Source: Rossellomorea sp036867415 (GTDB taxonomy: Bacteria > Bacillota > Bacilli > Bacillales > Bacillaceae_B). From it: a stretch of DNA of 64,000 nt. Positions 8,109 to 15,595 of this stretch are shown piece by piece. The stretch spans positions 124,001 through 188,000 of the forward strand of contig NZ_JBAJHU010000006.1 of assembly GCF_036867415.1 (NCBI RefSeq). The letters are read 5' to 3'. Numbering within the stretch: position 1 is the first letter of the stretch; each line of letters starts with the position of its first letter. Below the pieces are notes generated by a model. The model worked only from the letters and a program-made list of their open reading frames with translations, was not told the origin of the DNA and did not search any database. Both the position numbers and the translations under genes were made by a program.

Positions 8109-9539
8109 ATGGTAGTCGGAGAAATCACGGAAGACAAAGATGTCGTCGTCATCGGAGGTGGCCCGGGCGGATATCATGCAGCCATCAGGGCTGCAGGTCT
8201 GGGACGGAGTGTCACCCTCGTAGAAAAAGAAGAACTCGGTGGAACGTGCCTGAACAAAGGCTGTATCCCATCCAAGATCTTCACCCATTTTGCCCAGGAA
8301 TATAAGAAGCTCGGTCACCTGTCCGAGATGGGAATCGAATTTCCTGAAACAAAGCTGAATATGAGCACTCTCCAAAACTATAGAGACAAAAAGATCACCC
8401 AGCTGCGAAAAGGTGTGGAAGCACTTTGTAAAACTAATGGAGTTGAGATAGTGAAAGGAACCGCGTCTTTTCTCTCTGAAACTCGAATCGGTGTGGAAAA
8501 TGGACACGATTTCTCACTGTTTAATTTCAAACACGCGATCATCGCAGCAGGAGGGGAATTTCATTATCCTGCGGGCATTGATTTTGACTCAGAAAGGATA
8601 CTCAATGAACGGGAAATTTTCACTCTGGACGAATTGCCGGTTGAACTTGCCGTCTATGGCGCGGACTATATATCACTTGAAATAGCCTCATCGTTCGCTG
8701 TGCTGGGCACTAAAGTGACGCTCATCATACCGGAAGATCTCCCGGTTGATCCTTCCATCTCAAAGGAACTCCTTAGGCTTTTTAAAAAGCAAAAAATGAC
8801 CGTTCTGAAAAAGAGTATTCTTCAGGAAGTCACCTGTTCAGGTGACCGGGTGCGTACCGTCCTGAAAAAAGAAAATGATGAAATCATCTCGATTGAAAGC
8901 AGTCACTTTGTTGTGAGCGGAACAGTCAAGCCGAACCTCGGAAAACTTGGCCTAGACCGATTGGGAATCGAATTGACCGGGGACGGATATATCCAAACCG
9001 ACCGGAGGGGGCAAACCTCCATCGGATCGCTCTGGGCGATCGGGGATGTGACAGAGGGTCCGTCACTCGCAGTAAAAGCGATCAAGCAGGGAAAAGCGGC
9101 TGCTGAAGCTATCACGGGAGGCCAGCCGGAAGTCGACCTCCGGCATATTCCGACAGTCATCCAGCTCACGCCGCCGGTGGCGTATGCAGGGTTGAATGAA
9201 AGAGAAGCGGAAGAAGAGGGGTATAAAGTTTCAACGAGCGCGTTTCCTGTAAAAGCAAACGGCTATGCAAGTGTGACCGGTTCTTCCGACGGACAGGTGA
9301 AGATCGTCTGCGATAGGGAAACCGACCTGATTCTAGGTGTGCATATGATCGGAGCAGGAGCGGTGGAACTGATACAATCCGGGGTGCTTGGACTTGAAAT
9401 GGCGGCAAGGGACGAGGATTTCATCTTTCCGCACTATGCACATCCAGGGTTTGGAGAAAGTCTGTTGGAAGCGGTGGAAGGACTAAAGGGAACGCCTGTT
9501 CATCTCGCACCGCGCAAAAAGGAACCGGCGGGAAGATAA
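8109..9539 (+). CDS. Dihydrolipoamide dehydrogenase (E3), divergent
   Basis: Flavoprotein that reoxidises the dihydrolipoyl arm, 476 residues. The FAD motif GGGPGGYHAA, the redox disulfide in GGTCLNKGCIPSK (Cys47, Cys52), the second FAD block AIGDVTEG and the C-terminal His-Glu pair (HPGFGE) are intact. The NAD-binding glycine motif is not. Where relatives have GGGVIG, residues 184-189 read GADYIS, so two of three glycines are replaced by Asp and Ser. It may bind NAD weakly, use the cofactor differently, or depend on another E3. It starts directly at the E2 stop, last gene of this set. Confidence 0.82.
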   Translation: MVVGEITEDKDVVVIGGGPGGYHAAIRAAGLGRSVTLVEKEELGGTCLNKGCIPSKIFTHFAQEYKKLGHLSEMGIEFPETKLNMSTLQNYRDKKITQLRKGVEALCKTNGVEIVKGTASFLSETRIGVENGHDFSLFNFKHAIIAAGGEFHYPAGIDFDSERILNEREIFTLDELPVELAVYGADYISLEIASSFAVLGTKVTLIIPEDLPVDPSISKELLRLFKKQKMTVLKKSILQEVTCSGDRVRTVLKKENDEIISIESSHFVVSGTVKPNLGKLGLDRLGIELTGDGYIQTDRRGQTSIGSLWAIGDVTEGPSLAVKAIKQGKAAAEAITGGQPEVDLRHIPTVIQLTPPVAYAGLNEREAEEEGYKVSTSAFPVKANGYASVTGSSDGQVKIVCDRETDLILGVHMIGAGAVELIQSGVLGLEMAARDEDFIFPHYAHPGFGESLLEAVEGLKGTPVHLAPRKKEPAGR

Positions 9540-9648
9540 CGCACTTTACTGCAGAAAAGCGTTTAAGCTTTACCGGCCGCTCTTGAGAAGATGAGCGGAA
9601 TTATTTACGATGAATTCAGAATATATAAAATTATCTGGAGGGATTAGG

Positions 9649-10764
9649 ATGCAAGAGAATACGGCGAAGAAAAGAGAACAAGCAGAAGAGCTATTTCCAG
9701 TAAGGGATGTTGACTATTTAGAGTACTATGCAGGGAATGCCAAGCAGACCGCTCATTTCTTCTGCACGGCATACGGTTTTAAAACCGTTGCTTATTCAGG
9801 GCTTGAAACAGGAAACCGCGATACTGTGTCCTATGTGCTGCAGCAAAACAAGGTCCGTCTTGTTGTGACGGGCAGCCTGCACGAAGGCAGCCGGGTGGCA
9901 CAGTTCATCCATAAGCATGGAGATGGAATCAAGGACATCGCCCTTATGGTGGACGATATTGAAAAGGCTTACACTGGTGCAGTGGAACGCGGTGCGATAG
10001 AAATCATGCCTCCGCAATCCCTTGAAGATGATGAAGGCTCCCTGAAAAAAGCCGTGATCGGTACATACGGGGATACGGTCCATACACTGATCGAGCGTAA
10101 GGATTACAAGGGTATATTCATGCCGGGCTTCGAAAAATACGATTCTGCATTAAGTAATGAGGATGCTGGAATCATTGCAGTCGACCATGTGGTTGGAAAT
10201 GTTGAGAGAATGGAAGAGTGGGTCGAATATTATGAGAAAGTGATGGGCTTCAAGGAAATGCGTCATTTCACCAATGAAGATATCACTACTGAATACTCTG
10301 CTCTTATGTCCAAGGTCATGCACAATGGAGGAAGAATCAAATTTCCGATCAACGAGCCGGCTGAAGGGAAACGCAAATCCCAGATCGAAGAATACCTTGA
10401 ATTCTACGGAGGACCTGGTGTCCAGCATATCGCGATCTTGACGGAAGACATCGTTAAGACGGTCAGCATTTTAAAAGAAAACGGAGTCGAGTTCCTGAAC
10501 ACACCGGACTCTTACTATGAGATGCTTTCAGAACGCGTCGGGGAAATCGATGAGGAAATTTCGAAAATTAAAGAACTTAATATTTTGGTAGACCGTGATG
10601 ATGAGGGATATCTCCTTCAAATCTTCACCAAACCGATTGTCGACCGCCCGACACTGTTCATCGAAGTCATCCAGCGTAAAGGTGCCAGAGGTTTCGGTGA
10701 AGGGAACTTCAAAGCACTCTTCGAATCAATCGAACGAGAACAGGAGCGCCGCGGGAATCTATAA
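9649..10764 (+). CDS. hpd: 4-hydroxyphenylpyruvate dioxygenase
   Basis: Fe(II) enzyme that turns 4-hydroxyphenylpyruvate into homogentisate, the committing step of tyrosine breakdown. It has 371 residues and two glyoxalase-like (VOC) halves. The three iron ligands are visible: His180 in VDHVVGN, His260 in VQHIAI and Glu339 in LFIEVIQR. The start ATG 9649 follows CTGGAGGG; the earlier ATG at 9610 lacks a binding site. The 110-base gap to the E3 gene holds a weak hairpin (CCGCTC/GAGCGG) without a T run, so it could be co-transcribed with the E1-E2-E3 genes or have its own promoter. Confidence 0.93.
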   Translation: MQENTAKKREQAEELFPVRDVDYLEYYAGNAKQTAHFFCTAYGFKTVAYSGLETGNRDTVSYVLQQNKVRLVVTGSLHEGSRVAQFIHKHGDGIKDIALMVDDIEKAYTGAVERGAIEIMPPQSLEDDEGSLKKAVIGTYGDTVHTLIERKDYKGIFMPGFEKYDSALSNEDAGIIAVDHVVGNVERMEEWVEYYEKVMGFKEMRHFTNEDITTEYSALMSKVMHNGGRIKFPINEPAEGKRKSQIEEYLEFYGGPGVQHIAILTEDIVKTVSILKENGVEFLNTPDSYYEMLSERVGEIDEEISKIKELNILVDRDDEGYLLQIFTKPIVDRPTLFIEVIQRKGARGFGEGNFKALFESIEREQERRGNL

Positions 10765-10851
10765 AGTAATCATAAATAGAGAGAGATAAAGAAAATAGGG
10801 ACATAAAGAGATAAAGAGAATAGAGAGATATTGGGGTCAAAGGGACCGGTC

Positions 10852-10953
10852 AGGGGGTTGACCCGTGAGAGGAAAGCAGATTTCTGCTGAATATACGCCA
10901 TAGGCAGTATTCGGTGAGGAAGAGAGCTTTCACTCGAAACGGGTCAGCCCCCT
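10852..10953 (+). promoter_or_regulatory. Structured RNA element ahead of the aminotransferase gene
   Basis: A 15-bp closing stem pairs AGGGGGTTGACCCGT (10852-10866) with ACGGGTCAGCCCCCT (10939-10953), with one G-U pair. Inside are a tight hairpin AGCAG-ATTT-CTGCT (10875-10888) and directly after it a second one (GAATA/TATTC, GCC/GGC, 10889-10912). GGAAAGC (10872-10877 region) can instead pair with GCTTTC (10926-10931), which excludes the first hairpin. No T run follows; the aminotransferase binding site begins about 18 bases later. It matches no riboswitch class I know. It could be a leader switch, a processing site or an attenuator between hpd and the next genes. Confidence 0.5.
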
Positions 10954-10981
10954 TCATCCATGAGGAAGGCGAGGATCACGT

Positions 10982-12091
10982 ATGGCACTTAAGTTTAAAA
11001 CGAGAGAAGCGGTGACGCATATCGCTCCCTATGTATTGGGGAAGACAGTAGCCGATCTGCAAAAAGAGCATGGTTTGAGCACGATCAGAAAGCTCTCTGA
11101 AAATGAGAACATTTATGGCTGTTCCCCGAATGTAAAGAAATGGTTCAAGGAACAGGACGGAGATCTTTTTCTTTACCCGGACGGGGCAGCCGTCGAGCTT
11201 TCGACCAAAGTCGCAGACTTTTTAGGAGTGAAAAAAGAAAAGCTGGTGTTCGGCAACGGATCGGACGAAGTCATCCGCCTTCTGACGAGGGCGTATATGA
11301 CCTGCGGAGACGAAGCGATCATGGCGGATGTGACGTTTCCGAGGTATCAAACGAACGTATTTATTGAGGGAGGCTCTCCCGTTATCGTCCCTTTGGTTGA
11401 CGGAACGCATGACCTGAAAGCTATGGCAGAAGCGGTCACTTCTAAAACAAGGCTCATATTCGTCTGCAACCCGAACAATCCGACAGGGACCATTGTCGGC
11501 AAAAAAGAGCTCCTGGAATTCATTGAAAGCATTCCTTCCCACATATTAGTGGTCGTCGACGAAGCATACATGGAATACGTCACTACAGATGATTATCTCG
11601 AAACCCTGCCGTTAATGTCACAGTTTGACAACTTGATCACCCTCCGAACCTTCTCAAAGATTTATGGGCTTGCAGGGCTGCGTGTCGGGTTCGGCGTCAT
11701 GAATGAAGAGATCGCTGAACAACTTAGAAAGGTGAAGGACGTATTCAATGTAAATATGGTCGCTCAGCGATCGGCCGTCATCGCGCTGGAAGATCAGGCA
11801 TTCATTCGGGAATGTACTCATAAGAACCAAATTGGCCGCGAATTCCTGGAAAGTGAGTTTCACCGTTTGGGAGTCAGCTATTTTCCATCACAGTCGAACT
11901 TCATCATGTTGGACACAGGTCTGAACGGTGACCATGTATCCACCGAACTTGTCAAAAGGGGGATCGTAGTCCGATCGGGAACCCTGCTTGGATATCCAAC
12001 GACCGTGCGGGTCACGATCGGTACAGAGGACGACAATAAGCGATTCGTTTCTTCATTGGAAGAAATCTTAAACGCAAAAGGAGGAGAGTGA
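10982..12091 (+). CDS. HisC-type PLP aminotransferase, probably for aromatic amino acids
   Basis: Class-I aminotransferase of the histidinol-phosphate/aromatic type, 369 residues. Motifs are LSENENIYG near the N-terminus, FVCNPNNPTGT, VVDEAYMEY and the PLP lysine in TFSKIYGLAGLRVG. The start ATG 10982 follows GAGG at 10971-10974. It sits between hpd and homogentisate genes, so tyrosine (or phenylalanine) to arylpyruvate is the likely reaction rather than histidine synthesis, since no his genes are near. Sequence alone cannot exclude histidinol-phosphate activity. The next gene starts directly at the stop codon. Confidence 0.82.
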   Translation: MALKFKTREAVTHIAPYVLGKTVADLQKEHGLSTIRKLSENENIYGCSPNVKKWFKEQDGDLFLYPDGAAVELSTKVADFLGVKKEKLVFGNGSDEVIRLLTRAYMTCGDEAIMADVTFPRYQTNVFIEGGSPVIVPLVDGTHDLKAMAEAVTSKTRLIFVCNPNNPTGTIVGKKELLEFIESIPSHILVVVDEAYMEYVTTDDYLETLPLMSQFDNLITLRTFSKIYGLAGLRVGFGVMNEEIAEQLRKVKDVFNVNMVAQRSAVIALEDQAFIRECTHKNQIGREFLESEFHRLGVSYFPSQSNFIMLDTGLNGDHVSTELVKRGIVVRSGTLLGYPTTVRVTIGTEDDNKRFVSSLEEILNAKGGE

Positions 12092-12703
12092 ATGGATATC
12101 AAACCTCACACCCTTCCCTGGCAGGATGCGTATAAATTAATGATCGGCAGTATATTGCCCCGTCCGATTGCCTTTGTCTCTTCCCTGGATGAGGAGGGAA
12201 GGGCGAATCTCGCTCCTTACAGTTTTTTTACGGCCATTTCGGCTGAACCGATGTTGGTCTGTTTCTCACCCATGAGGAAAGGAAAAGACGGGAGCAAGAA
12301 AGACACTCTCACCAATATCGAAACAACGAATGAATTTGTCATCAATATTGTGAGCGAGGAATTCGTTGAGGAGATGAATAACTGTGCGATTGAATACGAG
12401 CGGGGTGTGGATGAATTCGATCAAGTCGGTCTGACGAAGAAAGAATCGATCACCGTGAAGCCCCCTGGTGTTGCAGAGAGCAAGGTACAACTCGAGTGTA
12501 AACTGCATCAAGTACTTCACTTCGGAGATCAGCCGGGATCTGGAAGCCTTGTCATCGGTAAGGTGGAATGCGTCAGGATCGATGATGAGCTCCATTACGA
12601 CGGGAAGATTGATTCCGATAAGTTAAAGCCTGTAGGAAGACTTGCAGGGCAATTGTATACAAAACCGTTGTCCGATTCTTTTGAAATGATTCGAAAAAGG
12701 TGA
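12092..12703 (+). CDS. Flavin reductase-like (flavoredoxin family) protein
   Basis: A 203-residue FMN-binding split-barrel protein. ILPRPIAFVSSLDEEGRANLAPYSFF and FVINIVSEEFVEEMN are typical of the flavin_reduct/flavoredoxin group. It directly follows the aminotransferase (TGAATG) and precedes the fumarylacetoacetase gene, so it belongs to the tyrosine operon. Its role is not known. It could reduce FMN for a monooxygenase. No maleylacetoacetate isomerase is seen here, but there is no evidence that this protein takes that job. Confidence 0.78.
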   Translation: MDIKPHTLPWQDAYKLMIGSILPRPIAFVSSLDEEGRANLAPYSFFTAISAEPMLVCFSPMRKGKDGSKKDTLTNIETTNEFVINIVSEEFVEEMNNCAIEYERGVDEFDQVGLTKKESITVKPPGVAESKVQLECKLHQVLHFGDQPGSGSLVIGKVECVRIDDELHYDGKIDSDKLKPVGRLAGQLYTKPLSDSFEMIRKR

Positions 12704-12709
12704 GAAGAG

Positions 12710-13693
12710 ATGAAACTCGTAAGTTTTCTTAATGGAAAAGAAGTCAGAGCAGGTATCGTTCAAGGTGAATTCGTCATCGATCTTCATGAAGTAACCGGCG
12801 GCGACTTGCCGAAGGATATCGTACTGCTGATCGAACGCGGAGAAGATGCACTGAAAAAAATAACTGGGCTCAGGACTTCTTCCGGCGGGGAAAAAGGGGT
12901 GTATCCACTTAAAGAAGTTACACTGAAAGCTCCGATTCCCCGCCCGGTCAGCATCCGGGACTTTTATGCATTCGAAGAGCATGTCAAAACCGCACGCAAA
13001 CGGAGGGGGATGGATGTAGTACCGGAGTGGTATGACATTCCAGTCTTCTATTTCACCAATCATCTGGCGGTAAAAGGACCAGACGAAGCGGTCATTGGAC
13101 CAGCCGGCTGTGAATGGCTCGATTACGAGCTGGAAATTGCCTGTGTGATTGGAAAGGAAGGCCGGAACATCTCAAGGGAAAATGCAGAAGATCATATCTA
13201 TGGCTACTTCATCATGAATGACTGGAGTGCAAGGGATATTCAGAAGCATGAAATGAAGGTTGGCCTCGGTCCGGCAAAAGGGAAGGATTTTGCCACTTCA
13301 TTCGGTCCATATTTAGTGACGAAGGATGAAATGGACGCTTTCCGTGATGGGGACCGGTTTGATCTGGCCATGACGGCTAAAGTGAATGGAAAACTGTTAT
13401 CAAAAGGGAATTACAAAGATATTCACTACACGTTTGCCGACATGATCGAGAGGGCTTCGAAAGACGTGACCCTCTATCCCGGAGAAGTCATCGGCTCGGG
13501 GACGGTCGGGACCGGCTGCATCCTGGAGCTTGGGACGGAAACCCACCGCTGGCTGAAATCAGGGGATGAAGTCGAATTGGAAATAGACGGACTGGGCGTG
13601 CTGCGAAACAAGGTCGCGGTCGCCAGAGAGGAGGAAAACCATGTTCTACCGCCAAATGGGGGAAATCCCTCACAAACGTCACACCATGTTTAA
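12710..13693 (+). CDS. Fumarylacetoacetate hydrolase family protein
   Basis: Expected last step of tyrosine breakdown: cleaves fumarylacetoacetate (or maleylacetoacetate) to fumarate and acetoacetate. It has 327 residues. The metal-binding and catalytic blocks are DYELEIACVIGKEG, IMNDWSARDIQ, GKDFATSFGPYL and the C-terminal SGTVGTGCILE. The start ATG 12710 follows AAGGTGAGAAG. The last 53 bases overlap the homogentisate dioxygenase gene in another frame, which implies coupled translation. The final residues after NKVAVAREEE are probably a non-conserved tail created by the overlap. Confidence 0.87.
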   Translation: MKLVSFLNGKEVRAGIVQGEFVIDLHEVTGGDLPKDIVLLIERGEDALKKITGLRTSSGGEKGVYPLKEVTLKAPIPRPVSIRDFYAFEEHVKTARKRRGMDVVPEWYDIPVFYFTNHLAVKGPDEAVIGPAGCEWLDYELEIACVIGKEGRNISRENAEDHIYGYFIMNDWSARDIQKHEMKVGLGPAKGKDFATSFGPYLVTKDEMDAFRDGDRFDLAMTAKVNGKLLSKGNYKDIHYTFADMIERASKDVTLYPGEVIGSGTVGTGCILELGTETHRWLKSGDEVELEIDGLGVLRNKVAVAREEENHVLPPNGGNPSQTSHHV

Positions 13694-14786
13694 GAAAGAA
13701 GATGGCACCCTCTTCAGGGAACAGGTGATGGGGACGAAAGGATTCTCGGGTACTCAATCGATCCTCTATCATCATCATTTGCCGACAGCTGTCACCAAGA
13801 CAGAATACCTCGGCAGCTATATGCCTGAATTCGAAAAGGATGGGGCGGTCCGCCACCGCCACTTCATGACGGACGGGGTGGAAAAGAAGGGCGATGCGCT
13901 GGAAAGCAGGGAATACCTGCTAGGTAACACCGACCTGCTGATCGGCACTGCTTTTGTCACAGAGGAAATGAAGGGTTATTACCGTAACGGTGATGGAGAT
14001 GAAATACTATACATCCATTTCGGTAAAGGGAAAGTAGAATCGATGTTCGGCACGATCAAATATGGAAAAGGGGATTACGTCGTAATTCCGATCGGCACGA
14101 TATACCGCGTCGTTCCTGAGGAAGACACAAAGATGCTGATTGTGGAATCTTTCAGTCAAATCACCACTCCGCGCCGCTACCGCAATGAATACGGCCAGCT
14201 ACTCGAACACAGTCCATTTTGCGAACGAGATTTGAGGGGGCCGGAGAAACTTGAGACCCATGATGAAAAAGGCGAGTTCGAAATCATCCTGAAATCAAGA
14301 GGAGCCCTGCATTCACATGTGATGGATCATCATCCGCTTGATGTGGTCGGCTGGGACGGCTATTTATATCCTTGGGTGTTCAACATCGAGGACTTCGAGC
14401 CGATCACCGGGCGTGTCCATCAGCCGCCTCCGGTCCACCAGACATTTGAAGGGCATAACTTCGTGGTGTGTTCATTTGTCCCGAGATTATATGATTACCA
14501 TCCGGAGTCCATTCCGGCTCCATACAACCACAGCAACGTAAACAGCGATGAGCTGCTGTACTATGTGGAGGGGAATTTCATGAGCCGCAAAGGGATCAAG
14601 GAAGGGTCGATCACCCTCCACCCAAGCGGAATCCCCCATGGCCCGCATCCGGGGACCACGGAAGCAAGCATCGGCAAAAAAGAAACATTGGAACTTGCCG
14701 TCATGATCGATACATTCAAACCATTGAAAATTGTCAAAAAAGCAAAAGATATCGAAGATGAGAAGTACATGTTCACTTGGACATAA
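13641..14786 (+). CDS. hmgA: Homogentisate 1,2-dioxygenase
   Basis: Fe(II) ring-opening enzyme that makes maleylacetoacetate from homogentisate. It has 381 residues and belongs to the shorter bacterial cupin type. The C-terminal iron-binding region is clear: His297 and Glu304 in YNHSNVNSDELLYYVEG, and HPSGIPHGPHPG (His327, His333). VHQTFEGHNFVVCSFVPR is another family block. The start ATG 13641 follows GAGAGGAGGAAAACC inside the hydrolase gene. It ends the operon, followed by a strong terminator. Confidence 0.92.
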   Translation: MFYRQMGEIPHKRHTMFKKEDGTLFREQVMGTKGFSGTQSILYHHHLPTAVTKTEYLGSYMPEFEKDGAVRHRHFMTDGVEKKGDALESREYLLGNTDLLIGTAFVTEEMKGYYRNGDGDEILYIHFGKGKVESMFGTIKYGKGDYVVIPIGTIYRVVPEEDTKMLIVESFSQITTPRRYRNEYGQLLEHSPFCERDLRGPEKLETHDEKGEFEIILKSRGALHSHVMDHHPLDVVGWDGYLYPWVFNIEDFEPITGRVHQPPPVHQTFEGHNFVVCSFVPRLYDYHPESIPAPYNHSNVNSDELLYYVEGNFMSRKGIKEGSITLHPSGIPHGPHPGTTEASIGKKETLELAVMIDTFKPLKIVKKAKDIEDEKYMFTWT

Positions 14787-14801
14787 AATATCCTGCAAAC
14801 G

Positions 14802-14847
14802 AACCAATTTAAAGTGCTGTTTAAGCATTTTAAATTGGTTTTTTATT
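14802..14847 (+). terminator. Terminator of the tyrosine catabolic operon
   Basis: A long stem (AACCAATTTAAA with TTTAAATTGGTT, extended by TGC/GCA), a 6-7 base loop and TTTTTTATTT, 16 bases after the hmgA stop. Confidence 0.88.
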
Positions 14848-14949
14848 TAGAGGGATTTTAATTTTGGGAGGAGTAGATGTAATGATCTCGATTGAGTGAG
14901 AAAATACAATTGTTATGAGATTTATTTTAACTAGATATTATTGAGAACC

Positions 14950-15139
14950 GTTCCAGCAGTTGATTGGAGTGCAGGACAAAGACTCCTAACAGAAAAGCGG
15001 AAGGGCTTTGCTCAGAGGCTTATGACATGTTCCTCTAAGCCCTGCAGCTGGACACTTGGCACCTCTTAAGATAGTGCGACGAGGAGGCTCCCCGCTCGCC
15101 CGCGGAAAGCGAAGTCCTGCACGGAAATCAACTGCGGTA
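14950..15139 (+). repeat. Family-A repeat interrupted by a shortened family-B repeat
   Basis: The left part of family A (GTTCCAGCAGTTGATTGGAG) starts at 14950. At 14992-15054 a family-B copy sits inside it (GAAAAGCGG to GCTGGACA) with its middle deleted. The right part of A resumes at about 15073 and ends AAATCAACTGCGGT. It contains GCGACGAGGAGGCTC (15076-15090), an unoccupied copy of the target used by the IS110-family element at 44197. The rest of the gap 14848-15291 shows no gene; it is AT-rich. Confidence 0.8.
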
Positions 15140-15291
15140 TTCAAAGGGCATTATCAATTAGTTGAATATAATGAGAACCGATCTTCCTAAAATATCTAGT
15201 CCCAATTACCCTTTCTATAAAAAAGAAGGATAAAAACCGTCAAATCCACCCAAACATCCCTCCAAACAAATGAATAATGACTCATTAAAAA

Positions 15292-15383
15292 AATTTCAAA
15301 AAAATTTATTTCAAACAAACATGATAAGGACAAAGATGTAAGCGGTTACTATAAATCAGATAAATCTAAATAGTCAAAAAATT
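15292..15383 (+). promoter_or_regulatory. Two candidate CodY boxes upstream of ilvE
   Basis: 15292-15306 and 15369-15383 each match 12 of 15 positions of the CodY consensus AATTTTCWGAAAATT. The second lies 14 bases upstream of the -35 element. Control of ilv-leu genes by CodY is established in Bacillus; the binding here is inferred from sequence alone. Confidence 0.4.
15336..15350 (+). promoter_or_regulatory. cre box upstream of the ilvE promoter
   Basis: ATGTAAGCGGTTACT fits the cre consensus WTGNAANCGNWNNCW at every position. Its centre is about 89 bases before the predicted transcription start, the kind of place where CcpA activates ilv-leu in B. subtilis, so activation rather than repression is expected. 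Confidence 0.65.
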
Positions 15384-15396
15384 TACAAAAATACTG

Positions 15397-15425
15397 TTGA
15401 CCTTCCCAACAAACGGGCGTAATAT
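15397..15425 (+). promoter_or_regulatory. SigA promoter of the ilv-leu operon
   Basis: TTGACC and TAATAT with a 17-base spacer. The predicted start near 15432 leaves a leader of about 160 bases before ilvE. That leader has short hairpins (GCAGC/GCTGC) but no T-box motif. Confidence 0.75.
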
Positions 15426-15595
15426 TGTCCTCAATATAAATTTACGAGCCGGAACAAACCGGTCATCGGCTGATTCGTATACGCAGACCGAGGCTATTGA
15501 AAAAAGGCTCCACTGCAGCAGTCCACACAAGCTGCAAATCAGCAAAAATCTCTTTATTATAAAAAACCAATTCAACCGGGAAAGGAATGATTAAC

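Noticed and set aside
12092..12703. Maleylacetoacetate isomerase
   Set aside because: The sequence is a flavin-binding split barrel; only its place in the operon suggested an isomerase.
15432..15590. T-box in the ilvE leader
   Set aside because: No AGGGTGGTACCG motif, stem I or terminator was found; the only T-box is the one before ilvB.
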